DNA of 64,000 bases from Vagococcus humatus. GTDB lineage: Bacteria > Bacillota > Bacilli > Lactobacillales > Vagococcaceae. Position 1 is the first letter of the stretch, and the number at the start of each line of letters is the position of its first letter. The position numbers and the translations under genes were made by a program. The notes under the pieces were generated by a model. That model saw only the letters and a program-made list of their open reading frames with translations, was not told where the DNA came from and made no database searches. The stretch spans positions 310,001-374,000 of the forward strand of contig NZ_PXZH01000002.1 of the NCBI RefSeq assembly GCF_003950325.1, in the 5' to 3' direction. Positions 55,381 through 64,000 of the stretch are shown one piece after another.

Positions 55381-56469
55381 ATGAGAGTAGTTGTATCAGG
55401 GGGAGGAACTGGTGGACATATTTATCCAGCTGTTGCTCTAGTTAAATATATTCGTCAAGTAGATCCCAAAGCTGAATTTTTATATATCGGTACAGATAGA
55501 GGACTAGAAAGTAAAATTGTGCCAGAATTAGGTATTCCTTTTAAAACCGTTAAAATTCAAGGGTTTCGTAGAAAATTATCTTTAGATAATTTTAAAACTA
55601 TTCATTTGTTTGTTAAAGCAATTGCTAAATCAAAAGAAATATTAAAGGAGTTCCAACCAGATATAGTAATTGGAACAGGGGGCTATGTGTGTGCTCCTGT
55701 TGTCTACGGAGCCCATCAATTAGGCATAGCAACCATGATTCATGAACAAAATAGTGTGCCTGGTTTAACCAATAAATTTTTAGCCCGATATGTGGATAAA
55801 ATAGGCATTTGTTTTGAAGAAGCTGCTGAGTTTTTTCCAAAAGAAAAGGTTAGTTATACAGGAAATCCTAGAGCTCAAGAAATTGCTAGTGAACCTAAAA
55901 ATCAGTTATTAACAGAACAATTTGGTTTAACTAAAGCATTACCGACTGCTCTTATTTTTGGTGGTAGTCAAGGGGCATTAAGAATAAATGAAGCTACAAT
56001 GGAACTTTTACCTAAGGTTCCAAACAAACCTTATCAAGTTTTATATGTAACAGGTAAACGTTACTATGATGATGTTATGAAAAAGTTTCCTAATGAAATA
56101 TCTCATGTTAAAATTGTTCCTTTTATTTCTAACATGCAACAAATTTTACCTAATGTGTCTGTAGTAGTAGGACGAGCAGGTGCAACCTCCTTAGCAGAAA
56201 TCACTGCTTTAGGTTTACCTTCCATATTAATTCCAAGTCCTAATGTTACAAATGATCATCAAACTAAGAATGCTATGAGCTTAGTGCAAGCTAAGGCTGC
56301 TAATATGATAAAAGATCAAGAACTAACAGGAGATAACTTACTTAATGCTTTAGATGAGATTTTACTGTCCCCTGATACTTGTGAAAAGATGGCTATAGCC
56401 TCTCAAACATTAGGCGTACCAGACGCATCAGAGCGTTTATATCAGCTTATAAAACAGGTGATAGCTTAA
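55381..56469 (+). CDS. murG: UDP-GlcNAc transferase MurG
   Basis: A 362-residue peripheral membrane glycosyltransferase (GT28) converting lipid I to lipid II. The glycine-rich loop GGGTGGHIYPAVAL is near residue 7, IGTGGYVCAPVV near 97 and GGSQGALRINE near 197. It lies directly after murD; divIB follows 24 nt later. Confidence 0.96.
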   Translation: MRVVVSGGGTGGHIYPAVALVKYIRQVDPKAEFLYIGTDRGLESKIVPELGIPFKTVKIQGFRRKLSLDNFKTIHLFVKAIAKSKEILKEFQPDIVIGTGGYVCAPVVYGAHQLGIATMIHEQNSVPGLTNKFLARYVDKIGICFEEAAEFFPKEKVSYTGNPRAQEIASEPKNQLLTEQFGLTKALPTALIFGGSQGALRINEATMELLPKVPNKPYQVLYVTGKRYYDDVMKKFPNEISHVKIVPFISNMQQILPNVSVVVGRAGATSLAEITALGLPSILIPSPNVTNDHQTKNAMSLVQAKAANMIKDQELTGDNLLNALDEILLSPDTCEKMAIASQTLGVPDASERLYQLIKQVIA

Positions 56470-56493
56470 TATAACAAAAAGGAGGTAAGCATC

Positions 56494-57567
56494 ATGGATA
56501 AGGAAGTGGAGTCAAACAAGCCTGGGGAAGAATCAAACGACAAGATGCTTACACCTTGGCAAAAAGCCAATATGACTTATTTAAAAGAAAAAGGGAAAAA
56601 GCCTACTTGGTTAAAAAAAACTGAGACAGAAGCAGCAGATGAAGCAGTAGAACAAACTCAAGGGGAAGTAACCCAAGCTCCAACTAACACTTGGAAGAAT
56701 TTACCTAAAAAAATTTCTTTTGCTGATAAATTACCTAAACTTAAAACTTACCGGCAAAAACAATTACGAAAAAAATTGTTTCCAGTTTTTCTGGTGTTTG
56801 GGTTAGGCGTGATTATTTCTCTTTATTATATCTCACCCCTATCTCGGTTAGATACAGTAGTTGTAGCTGGTAATGCTACTGTACCGAAAGAAGCCATTGT
56901 TCAGGCAACTTCTCTGAAAAAAAACATGGATTTTTGGCAAGCACGACTTGATCAAGATATTCCAACAGAAATTAAACAAGAACTTCCTCGTATTAAATCA
57001 GTCAAGGTTTCAACTACACACCTAAATAGTGTGAAGTTAACAGTGGAAGAATATGATGAAGTGGCTTATGTTAAAACCAAACAAGGGTACCAACTAGTTT
57101 TAGAAGACGGTACGCTAGAGAGGTCTGTTATAAATGATCAAAAACTAAATCAGACCTATCCTATTTTGATTGGATTTAAAAGCAACAAAATGCGAGTTAA
57201 GTTAATCCAAATGTACAACCAAATCAGTCCTTCTATTCAAAAAAAGATTAAGGAAATCCATTATACACCTACTAAAAAGAATCAAGAAAAAATCACTTTA
57301 TATATGAAAGATGATAATCAAGTTATTGGGTCAATTTTTGATTTAAATGACAAAATTGGTTATTATCCAGAAGTGGTTAGAGAAATGGAAAAAAATGGAG
57401 ACATTCCTGGAGTTGTAGATATGATTGTAGGGATTTATTCTTATTCTTTAGAAACTAAAGAAAAAGAAGAGTTGGAAAAAAAAGAAGCTAACAAAGAAAA
57501 AGAAGATAATGAAGCAGTTCAATCTACTTTAGAAGATACAAATGAATTAAATGACCTCAATCCATAA
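56494..57567 (+). CDS. divIB: Cell division protein DivIB/FtsQ
   Basis: A 357-residue bitopic protein. A long basic cytoplasmic region (about 1-95) is followed by a transmembrane helix (about 98-115), a POTRA domain beginning LDTVVVAGNATVPKEAIVQA, and a beta domain. The tail (from about 325) is a charged, low-complexity run rich in Glu and Lys. It stabilises FtsL and DivIC at the septum. AAGGAGG precedes the ATG. Confidence 0.92.
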   Translation: MDKEVESNKPGEESNDKMLTPWQKANMTYLKEKGKKPTWLKKTETEAADEAVEQTQGEVTQAPTNTWKNLPKKISFADKLPKLKTYRQKQLRKKLFPVFLVFGLGVIISLYYISPLSRLDTVVVAGNATVPKEAIVQATSLKKNMDFWQARLDQDIPTEIKQELPRIKSVKVSTTHLNSVKLTVEEYDEVAYVKTKQGYQLVLEDGTLERSVINDQKLNQTYPILIGFKSNKMRVKLIQMYNQISPSIQKKIKEIHYTPTKKNQEKITLYMKDDNQVIGSIFDLNDKIGYYPEVVREMEKNGDIPGVVDMIVGIYSYSLETKEKEELEKKEANKEKEDNEAVQSTLEDTNELNDLNP

Positions 57568-57639
57568 AAAATAAAGAACGATTTAAGATAGTCAAGGTTA
57601 AAGTATGGAAAATTAACGAATAATTTATGATTTCTTCTT

Positions 57640-57667
57640 TTGTATTGTTACTAATTTATGGTAGAAT
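57640..57667 (+). promoter_or_regulatory. Predicted promoter upstream of ftsA
   Basis: TTGTAT at 57640-57645 and TAGAAT at 57662-57667 are 16 bp apart, and TGG before the -10 gives an extended element. It lies in the 215-bp gap between divIB and ftsA, the largest gap in the cluster, and would let ftsA-ftsZ be expressed independently of the upstream genes. Confidence 0.55.
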
Positions 57668-57782
57668 TGGTAAGAGTAAGATGTATTTTAATACTTGGGT
57701 ATTTATATATTTTTATGCTTAGGATAATAATAACTAAAGATTAATGAAAAAGATAATAAGTATGTAGGAGGGATTACCTTTC

Positions 57783-59102
57783 ATGGCAAAAACTGGCATT
57801 TATGTTGGCCTTGATATTGGCACAACATCAGTTAAAGTTGTTGTAGCTGAATATATTGAAGGACAAATTAACATTATTGGAGTAGGTAATGCGAAATCAG
57901 AAGGGTTAAGTCGAGGAATTGTTGTAGATATTGATAAAGCAGTACAATCAATTAAACGAGCAATTGCCCAGGCTGAAGAAAAATCAGGTATCCAAATTAA
58001 ACAAGTGAATGTTGGTTTACCTGCTAATTTATTAGAAGTTGAAAATTGTGAAGGTATGATTGCTGTTAATTCTGAAGCAAGAGAAATCACAGATGAAGAC
58101 GTTCGAAACGTGGCTTCTGCAGCGATTGTCCGCTCTACACCGCCAGAACGTCAAATTATTACGTTAATTCCGCAAGAATATAAAGTTGACGGATTTGATG
58201 GAATCAAAGATCCTAGAGGCATGATTGGCGTGCGTCTAGATGTGAAAGGATTAGTTTATACTGGACCTAAGACCATTGTGCATAACATTAAAAAGTGTGT
58301 CGAAAAAGCTGGCTTGGAAGTAGCAGAATTAATCATTACTCCTTTAGCTTTAGCTGAATCTGTCTTATCAGATGGGGAAAAAGATTTTGGTACAATTATT
58401 GTAGATATGGGTGGAGGCCAAACCACTACTTCTGTTATGTACGGGGACGAATTACGCTTTACTCATGTTGAGCAAGAAGGCGGAGAATTTGTAACAAAAG
58501 ACGTATCAGTCGTATTAAATACGTCATTAAATAACGCCGAAGCATTAAAAATTAATTACGGAGATGCTTATCCAGATAGAACGTCAGAAAGCGAAGAATT
58601 CCCAGTGGATATCATTGGTCAAAATGAACCAGTTAAAGTAGATGAACGTTACTTATCTGAAATTATTGAAGCCCGTATGGAACAAATTTTTGCTAAATCT
58701 CGCAATGCAATTGGTAGTATCGATGCCCTTGATTTACCAGGTGGCGTGATTCTTTCTGGAGGAAATGCAAGTATTCCAGGAGCGGTAGAACTAGCTACTG
58801 AAGTATATGGCACACATGTAAAATTACATGTGCCAAATCATATGGGGTTACGAAACCCAATTTTTGCTAATGTTATTAGCATTGTGGAGTATGCAGCTGA
58901 GTTAAGCGATATTTATCATATTTCTAAATCAGCGGTGACAGGTGTTAGAACGACTAAAAATGAAAATGTTCGTTATGAAAAAGCACCAGTTATTGACATG
59001 CCAACAGAAGTTATGGACATGGAAGAACCAAAAGAAGAACCTAAATCAAGTGAAAGTGTCACGGATAAATTAAAAGGGTTCATTTCAAATATATTTGATT
59101 AA
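57783..59102 (+). CDS. ftsA: Cell division protein FtsA
   Basis: A 439-residue actin-like ATPase tethering FtsZ to the membrane. Phosphate motif YVGLDIGTTSVKVVVAE is at the N-terminus and TIIVDMGGGQTTTSVM near residue 205. The C-terminal amphipathic membrane anchor KLKGFISNIF closes the protein. AGGAGGG precedes the ATG. ftsZ follows 21 nt later. Confidence 0.96.
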   Translation: MAKTGIYVGLDIGTTSVKVVVAEYIEGQINIIGVGNAKSEGLSRGIVVDIDKAVQSIKRAIAQAEEKSGIQIKQVNVGLPANLLEVENCEGMIAVNSEAREITDEDVRNVASAAIVRSTPPERQIITLIPQEYKVDGFDGIKDPRGMIGVRLDVKGLVYTGPKTIVHNIKKCVEKAGLEVAELIITPLALAESVLSDGEKDFGTIIVDMGGGQTTTSVMYGDELRFTHVEQEGGEFVTKDVSVVLNTSLNNAEALKINYGDAYPDRTSESEEFPVDIIGQNEPVKVDERYLSEIIEARMEQIFAKSRNAIGSIDALDLPGGVILSGGNASIPGAVELATEVYGTHVKLHVPNHMGLRNPIFANVISIVEYAAELSDIYHISKSAVTGVRTTKNENVRYEKAPVIDMPTEVMDMEEPKEEPKSSESVTDKLKGFISNIFD

Positions 59103-59123
59103 ATCACTAGGAGGATTAGAAAC

Positions 59124-60374
59124 ATGGAATTTTCTATAGATAATAACGTAGAAAAAGGCGCAGTAATTAAAGTTATTGGTGTCGGTGGTGCGGGTGGTAA
59201 CGCTGTGAACCGCATGATTGAAGAAAACGTTAAAGGCGTTGAGTTTATTGTTGCCAATACAGATGTACAAGCTTTAAAAGATAGTCAAGCTGAAACAGTG
59301 ATTCAATTAGGACCCAAGTATACACGTGGTCTAGGAGCTGGTTCTCAACCAGAAGTTGGACAAAAAGCTGCTGAAGAAAGTGAAGAACAAATTTCAACTG
59401 CCCTAGAAGGAGCAGATATGATTTTTATTACAGCTGGTATGGGTGGCGGAACTGGAACAGGTGCTGCACCGATTGTCGCTCGAATTGCTAAAGACTTAGG
59501 TGCTTTAACTGTTGGTGTAGTTACTCGTCCATTTAGTTTTGAAGGACCTAAACGTGGCAGATTTGCTGCTGAAGGAATTTCCTTATTAAAAGAACATGTA
59601 GACACACTTTTAATCATTTCAAACAACCGTTTATTAGAAGTAGTGGACAAAAAAACACCTATTTTAGAAGCTTTCAAGGAAGCTGATAATGTGTTACGTC
59701 AAGGGGTACAAGGAATTTCAGACTTAATTACAGCTCCTGGCTATGTCAACTTAGACTTTGCTGACGTTAAGACTGTAATGGAAAATCAAGGAACTGCTTT
59801 AATGGGAATTGGTTCAGCTAGCGGTGAAAATCGTGTGATTGAAGCAACTAAAAAAGCAATTGCTTCTCCTTTACTTGAAACCTCAATTGATGGGGCAGAA
59901 CAAGTCTTGTTAAACATTACAGGTGGCTTAGATATGACATTATTTGAAGCACAAGACGCTTCAGATATTATTACAAATGCAGCCGCTGGTGATGTGAATA
60001 TTATCTTAGGAACTTCTATTAATGAAGACTTAAATGATGAAATTGTTGTGACAGTTATTGCAACAGGTATTGATCCAACAAAAAAGGAAAAAAAAAATTC
60101 TCAACACGCTAGAATTTCACCCAACAAAGCGGTAAATCCGACTAATTCTATGCCATCACGTCCAACAATGGATTTTGATCCAGTTCCAACAACTGATGAA
60201 GAAGATAGTTCTTTTGGAGATTGGGACATTAGACGTGAACCAAGTCAACGTCAAGTAGTAGAAGACCCACAACTTGATGCAGTTGATCAAACAGAATTAG
60301 AAAGTTTTCAACCTGAAGAAAAGAAAAAAGAAGATGAATTAGATACACCACCATTTTTTAGAAAAAAACGATAA
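59124..60374 (+). CDS. ftsZ: Cell division GTPase FtsZ
   Basis: A 416-residue tubulin-like GTPase forming the Z ring. [18 protein letters not shown] is near residue 20, the tubulin signature [15 protein letters not shown] near 107, and [11 protein letters not shown] near 209. After a flexible linker the conserved tail [10 protein letters not shown] binds FtsA and SepF. AGGAGG precedes the ATG. Confidence 0.98.
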   Translation: MEFSIDNNVEKGAVIKVIGVGGAGGNAVNRMIEENVKGVEFIVANTDVQALKDSQAETVIQLGPKYTRGLGAGSQPEVGQKAAEESEEQISTALEGADMIFITAGMGGGTGTGAAPIVARIAKDLGALTVGVVTRPFSFEGPKRGRFAAEGISLLKEHVDTLLIISNNRLLEVVDKKTPILEAFKEADNVLRQGVQGISDLITAPGYVNLDFADVKTVMENQGTALMGIGSASGENRVIEATKKAIASPLLETSIDGAEQVLLNITGGLDMTLFEAQDASDIITNAAAGDVNIILGTSINEDLNDEIVVTVIATGIDPTKKEKKNSQHARISPNKAVNPTNSMPSRPTMDFDPVPTTDEEDSSFGDWDIRREPSQRQVVEDPQLDAVDQTELESFQPEEKKKEDELDTPPFFRKKR

Positions 60375-60392
60375 ACAAAGGAGCTAGAGAAG

Positions 60393-61067
60393 ATGCTTGA
60401 GAAAAATCTGGAAGTTATTCAAGAAACTGTTTCTAAAGCATGTGCCTCAGTTAATCGTTCTCCTAAAGAAGTGACATTAATCGGTGTCACTAAGTCAGTC
60501 ACAAGTAATCAAGCTAGGTTGCTTGTGCAACAAGGAGTAACGAACTTGGCTGAAAATCGTGTGGATAGTATGCTTGAAAAACAAGCTCAGTTAGTTGATA
60601 TACCAGAGATTACTTGGCACTTAATAGGCACTTTACAACGAAGAAAAGTAAAAGATATTGTTAATCAGATTGATTATTTTCATGCGCTAGATAACATAAA
60701 ATTAGCTAAAGAAATACAAAAAAGAGCTGATCATTGTATTGCTTGTTTTGTTCAAGTTAATGTGTCAGGTGAAGAATCTAAACATGGTTTAAATCCTCCT
60801 GAAGTCTTGGAGTTTGTCAAAGAGTTACAAAGTATGGACCGGATTAAAGTAGTAGGATTGATGACCATGGCACCAATCGATGCAACAGAAGAAGAACTGT
60901 TGCAGTATTTTACACAATTGAAAGACTTGCAACAACAAGTGAAAGATTTAGAGTTATCTTCAGCACCTTGTTTAGAGTTAAGCATGGGAATGAGTCAAGA
61001 TTATCCAATTGCAATTAAAGCGGGTGCTACCTGTGTCAGAATTGGACGCGCTTTTTTTAAAGAATAG
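60393..61067 (+). CDS. ylmE: YggS/YlmE family pyridoxal phosphate homeostasis protein
   Basis: A 224-residue single-domain TIM-barrel PLP-binding protein. The cofactor lysine is probably in TLIGVTKSVTS near residue 34. Other marks are LAENRVDSM, WHLIGTLQRRK and LSMGMSQDYPIAIKAGAT. The family keeps free PLP in balance and has no known catalysis. It sits between ftsZ and sepF as in Bacillus and streptococci. Confidence 0.93.
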   Translation: MLEKNLEVIQETVSKACASVNRSPKEVTLIGVTKSVTSNQARLLVQQGVTNLAENRVDSMLEKQAQLVDIPEITWHLIGTLQRRKVKDIVNQIDYFHALDNIKLAKEIQKRADHCIACFVQVNVSGEESKHGLNPPEVLEFVKELQSMDRIKVVGLMTMAPIDATEEELLQYFTQLKDLQQQVKDLELSSAPCLELSMGMSQDYPIAIKAGATCVRIGRAFFKE

Positions 61068-61082
61068 AAATTGAGGGATGAA

Positions 61083-61673
61083 ATGATGGATCTATCAACT
61101 GCTACAGAAAAATTACAAAAATTTTTTGGGCTGAGTGATTCTGATGATGGAGACACTTCCTATGTAGTACAAGGGAACACAGCGCCCAAAGTGAATCAGT
61201 CACAGGATAAGCAATCTCGCCCATTTCAACCAAGCCGTCAAGAAGAACGTCAAACTAATTATGTGAAGTCTAATCCACCAAAAAGTCGTGTGAAAGAAAC
61301 ACCGGCAACAGATATGTCTTCCTCATTTATGAATAATAAAGTTGTACAAATGAATCGTTCATCTCACACTTCTCGATCTGAAAAAACTAAAGCTACTTCA
61401 CAAAAAATTACTTTAGTTGAGCCTCGTACTTATATGGAAGCTAAAGAAATCGCCAAGGGAATTTTTCGTTCTGAGATAGTTATTGTGAATTTTAGATTAG
61501 TGGAAGAAGCTCAAGCAAGACGGATTGTTGATTTCCTAACAGGAGCAGTTTATGCTTTGGACGGAGATATTCAACGTATTGGGGATGAAATGTTTATCTG
61601 TACACCACCTAATGCTGAAATTGATAGCAAAGTGGCAGAAAATTTAATGCAATCACAGTTTACGGAATTTTAA
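61083..61673 (+). CDS. sepF: Cell division protein SepF
   Basis: A protein of about 196 residues that aligns FtsZ filaments and binds membrane by its N-terminal amphipathic helix (STATEKLQKFFGL). A long polar linker (about 25-105) leads to the C-terminal SepF domain with VIVNFRLVEEAQARRIVDFL and FICTPPNAEI. ATG codons at 61083 and 61086 both follow GAGGGA; an upstream TTG at 61071 overlaps that site and is unlikely. Confidence 0.94.
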   Translation: MMDLSTATEKLQKFFGLSDSDDGDTSYVVQGNTAPKVNQSQDKQSRPFQPSRQEERQTNYVKSNPPKSRVKETPATDMSSSFMNNKVVQMNRSSHTSRSEKTKATSQKITLVEPRTYMEAKEIAKGIFRSEIVIVNFRLVEEAQARRIVDFLTGAVYALDGDIQRIGDEMFICTPPNAEIDSKVAENLMQSQFTEF

Positions 61674-61688
61674 GGGAAGTGGAAAGTT

Positions 61689-61976
61689 ATGACTGGACTA
61701 CTATTTAATTTAGCTCGCTTAATTCAACGTTTAGCCGAAATTTATTCTTTAGCTTTAATGTTATATGCATTGTTGTCCTGGTTTCCAGGAGGTTATCAAT
61801 CAGGAATTGGGCAATTTTTAGCTAAGATATGTGATCCGTTATTGAAAAAATTACAACGATTTAATTTAAGTATTGGCTATGTTGACTTTACTATTGTTGC
61901 AGCTATGATAGGGGTTAACTTTATAGCTCGCATAATTAGTCGCATTATATATAGTCTAGCAGGCTTTGGTTTTTAA
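61689..61976 (+). CDS. ylmG: YggT/YlmG family membrane protein
   Basis: A 95-residue protein with two hydrophobic helices separated by the conserved LLSWFPGGYQSGIGQFLAKI and DPLLKKLQRFNL. The family is encoded next to sepF in many Gram-positive bacteria and is linked to envelope or division functions, but its action is not known. Confidence 0.92.
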   Translation: MTGLLFNLARLIQRLAEIYSLALMLYALLSWFPGGYQSGIGQFLAKICDPLLKKLQRFNLSIGYVDFTIVAAMIGVNFIARIISRIIYSLAGFGF

Positions 61977-62009
61977 TTAAATTTGAATGATGAGAAAGGA
62001 TGTATCTAA

Positions 62010-62792
62010 ATGAATGTCAATGTTTATCAACATTTTCGGAAAGAAGAGCATCCTTTTGTTGACTTTGTTTATGGCTCTTTAGAACAAGTGGATTCTCAAT
62101 ATTCTCCTTATTTAACAGATTTTTTGGATCCAAGACAGCAATTTATTTTGGAAACGATTGTTAGAAATCGAGAAGAGTTTCGTTTTAGCCTGTTTGGAGG
62201 CTATCCAGATGCAGAACGAAAGCGAGCACTGATTTATCCAGACTATTTTGAAGTGAAAGAAGAAGATTTTGAAGTTTCATTGTATCAAGTGAACTATCCT
62301 ATGAAATTTACAGAATTATCTCACGGAAAAATATTAGGAACGCTTATTGGAACAGGGATTACTAGAGAACATTTTGGTGATATTATTACTGATGGTAAGC
62401 AATGGCAAATTATGATGGATGAAAAAATTGCTTCTTATGTCGAATTACAAATGGATAAGATTGGCAAAGTAAGTGTTCGGTTAGAAAAATTAACAGCTTT
62501 AGACCGATTAAATCCGACCAATGATTGGGAAACAGAGGTGAATACCTTTAGTTCACTTCGAGTGGATACGGTAATCTCTACTTTGTTTAATATTTCCCGT
62601 CAACGAGCCAAAACATTAATTGAGTCGGGAAAAGTTAAAATTAATTGGACAGAAACAACTAGACCAGATAGTTTATTAGCCATTAAAGATATGATTTCAG
62701 TGAGAGGGTTTGGCCGAATTCAATTAGTTGAATTTTTAGGTGAAACCAAAAAAGAAAAGCTTCGGATAGAAGTTAGTATAATTCGAAAATAA
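62010..62792 (+). CDS. ylmH: YlmH family S4-domain RNA-binding protein
   Basis: A 260-residue cytoplasmic protein. The S4 RNA-binding domain lies near residues 182-245 (RVDTVISTLFNISRQRAKTL and ISVRGFGRIQLVEFLG). The N-terminal part resembles the RRM-like half of YlmH. In Bacillus subtilis YlmH has been linked to rescue of stalled large ribosomal subunits; the same role here is a family inference. It lies in the conserved ylmG-ylmH-divIVA order. Confidence 0.93.
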   Translation: MNVNVYQHFRKEEHPFVDFVYGSLEQVDSQYSPYLTDFLDPRQQFILETIVRNREEFRFSLFGGYPDAERKRALIYPDYFEVKEEDFEVSLYQVNYPMKFTELSHGKILGTLIGTGITREHFGDIITDGKQWQIMMDEKIASYVELQMDKIGKVSVRLEKLTALDRLNPTNDWETEVNTFSSLRVDTVISTLFNISRQRAKTLIESGKVKINWTETTRPDSLLAIKDMISVRGFGRIQLVEFLGETKKEKLRIEVSIIRK

Positions 62793-62808
62793 TTAAGAGG
62801 TGGTAAAT

Positions 62809-63504
62809 GTGGCTTTAACTCCATTAGATATTAAGAATAAAACATTTGAAAAGAAAATGCGGGGCTATAATACCGATGAAGTAGATGATTTTTTAGACAT
62901 TATCATTAATGACTATGAACAACTGTTAAAAGAAAAAAAAGACAGTGATAAATCATTGAAACACGCAGAAGAAAAATTAACTTATTTTAATGAATTAAAA
63001 GATGCTTTAAATCAATCGATTATTGTGGCACAAGACACAGCAGATAAATTAAAAGACAGTGCAGAAAGAGAATCTGATATTGTTGTAACAACTGCTAATG
63101 CAGATGCTAAAGCAATTATTGCTGCAGCGAATGCAGAGGCTGAAGCGACCATTAGAGATGCTAATAACCGAGCAGAAGAGATTCTAAATGATGCTACTAA
63201 CCGAGCTATGCAATTAGCTCACGAAACAGATGATTTGAAGAAAAAAACAAGAGATTTCCATCGCAATTTAACTTTATTATTAGAATCTCAATTAGAGATT
63301 GTTCGTAGTAAAGAGTGGAAAGAAATTTTAAAACCATTTGCTAGTTATATGGATGACTCTCATGTTAATGTAAAAGAATTACTAGATAGTGGACTTGACA
63401 AAGAAATGTCTTCTCATGTAAAATCAGAAGGACATACTGAAGCAATTGATTTATCTGATGTGTCAGATAAATCAGAGGAAGATACTTCAACTATTACAGA
63501 TTAA
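62809..63504 (+). CDS. divIVA: Cell division protein DivIVA
   Basis: A protein of about 231 residues that binds curved membrane at poles and septum. The N-terminal lipid-binding domain has LTPLDIKNKTFEKKMRGYNT and DEVDDFLDIIINDYEQL, followed by long coiled coils and an acidic tail. GTG at 62809 lies 6-8 nt after AGAGGTGG and gives the family's usual start; a GTG at 62800 overlaps the ribosome site. Confidence 0.94.
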   Translation: MALTPLDIKNKTFEKKMRGYNTDEVDDFLDIIINDYEQLLKEKKDSDKSLKHAEEKLTYFNELKDALNQSIIVAQDTADKLKDSAERESDIVVTTANADAKAIIAAANAEAEATIRDANNRAEEILNDATNRAMQLAHETDDLKKKTRDFHRNLTLLLESQLEIVRSKEWKEILKPFASYMDDSHVNVKELLDSGLDKEMSSHVKSEGHTEAIDLSDVSDKSEEDTSTITD

Positions 63505-63509
63505 TATCA

Positions 63510-63746
63510 AGCTATTATTGGAACAGAAAAACTTTCTACCATCCTTACCAGCGAGCTACTGATAGTGAAAGAGTAGTAGGCCCTAGTAGAAAGAAAGATC
63601 CTCCAATTAGACGTAACTCTGAATGTTTTAGTAAGAGTTGCCGAGTCATTCACGTTACGAATTCAAGAGAGAATGGCAACATTCTAAATTTGGGTGGTAC
63701 CACGAGCACTTCGTCCCTTTACCGGGAAGGAAGGGCTCTTTTTTTG
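63510..63746 (+). promoter_or_regulatory. T-box riboswitch controlling ileS
   Basis: The leader shows the T-box element GGGTGGTACCACG at 63693-63705, then a terminator hairpin (GAGCACTTCGTCCC paired with GGGAAGGAAGGGCTC) with a U-run ending near 63746. Upstream, AGCGAG and GATAGTGAAAG fit the stem I pattern. ATC at 63598-63600 in AAAGATCCTCC is a good candidate specifier codon for isoleucine. Uncharged tRNA-Ile would stabilise the antiterminator and allow ileS expression. Confidence 0.92.
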
Positions 63747-63773
63747 ACAAAAATTTAAAAGGAGTTGCAGTCC

Positions 63774-64000
63774 ATGAAAGTTAAAGATACATTAAATTTA
63801 GGAAAAACTGCTTTTCCGATGCGTGGAAATTTGCCAAATCGTGAAGCAGATTGGCAAAAAGAATGGGAAGAGAACAAGGTCTATGAGCGTCGCCAAGAAT
63901 TAAATGAAGGAAAACCAACATTTATTTTACATGATGGACCTCCTTATGCAAATGGAAATATTCACATTGGTCATGCTTTAAATAAAATTAGTAAAGATAT
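63774..64000 (+). CDS. ileS: Isoleucyl-tRNA synthetase, N-terminal part
   Basis: The first 75 codons are present and the gene runs off the window. The start [20 protein letters not shown] is typical of bacterial IleRS. The class I HIGH motif is visible in [13 protein letters not shown] near residue 65. AAAGGAG lies before the ATG at 63774. Expression is expected to be set by the T-box leader. Confidence 0.95.
   Translation, partial: MKVKDTLNLGKTAFPMRGNLPNREADWQKEWEENKVYERRQELNEGKPTFILHDGPPYANGNIHIGHALNKISKD

Noticed and set aside
1-64000. Search for CRISPR arrays, insertion sequences, prophage genes or integrases
   Set aside because: No regularly spaced repeats, transposase, integrase or phage structural genes were seen. 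The repeats present are terminators or operator-like palindromes.

Overview
The window is AT-rich chromosomal DNA from a low-GC Gram-positive coccus. Several features point to Lactobacillales, most likely Enterococcaceae (an Enterococcus or Vagococcus-like genome): the gene order murA-rho-rpmE2; rplU-prp-rpmA with a cleavable L27 extension; the block efp-yqhY-nusB-xseAB-ispA-tlyA-argR-recN; and a DUF3397 gene directly ahead of a complete mraZ-to-divIVA division and cell-wall cluster. The genus is an inference; no rRNA gene is present. No insertion sequence, prophage, CRISPR array or origin was seen.

Region 1 (1-17.2 kb) is a complete histidine-utilisation locus. hutU (minus strand, cut by the window edge) diverges from hutI. 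Then come a HutD-like gene, a 1019-residue BTAD/AAA-ATPase/TPR regulator, a convergent glmL/mutL-type ASKHA gene, and a long plus-strand run ftcD-fchA-fhs-hutD-(decayed ORF)-permease-hutH. There is no hutG. Formiminoglutamate is instead routed through tetrahydrofolate: FtcD moves the formimino group, FchA releases ammonia, and Fhs can recover ATP from formyl-THF. Histidine is therefore probably an energy source. cre-like sites before hutU/hutI and before ftcD suggest CcpA control.

Region 2 (17.2-25.8 kb) holds yitT, a YgbA-family gene, a GltS glutamate carrier with its own cre site, brnQ, and a TetR regulator with a 40-bp perfect palindrome over its promoter. The TetR gene overlaps a two-gene heterodimeric ABC exporter. 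Region 3 (25.8-30.9 kb) is a glycerol/dihydroxyacetone module (dhaS, dhaQ, gldA, dhaM, dhaL, dhaK) with a DhaS-type operator before dhaK.

Region 4 (31-47.5 kb) is housekeeping: murA, rho, rpmE2, fbp, an O-methyltransferase, tRNA-Arg(UCU), a TetR gene, rplU-prp-rpmA, an M24 peptidase, and the efp-to-recN block. Region 5 (47.5-64 kb) has a 38-residue DUF4044 membrane protein, a CorA transporter and a DUF3397 protein. The dcw cluster follows: mraZ, rsmH, ftsL, a class B PBP without PASTA domains, mraY, murD, murG, divIB, ftsA, ftsZ, ylmE, sepF, ylmG, ylmH and divIVA. A T-box leader and the start of ileS end the window.

The most unusual part is the histidine locus: its very large regulator, an orphan GlmL without a visible mutase, duplicated HutD-type proteins plus a likely third decayed copy, and an 890-bp control region with several cre-like boxes.
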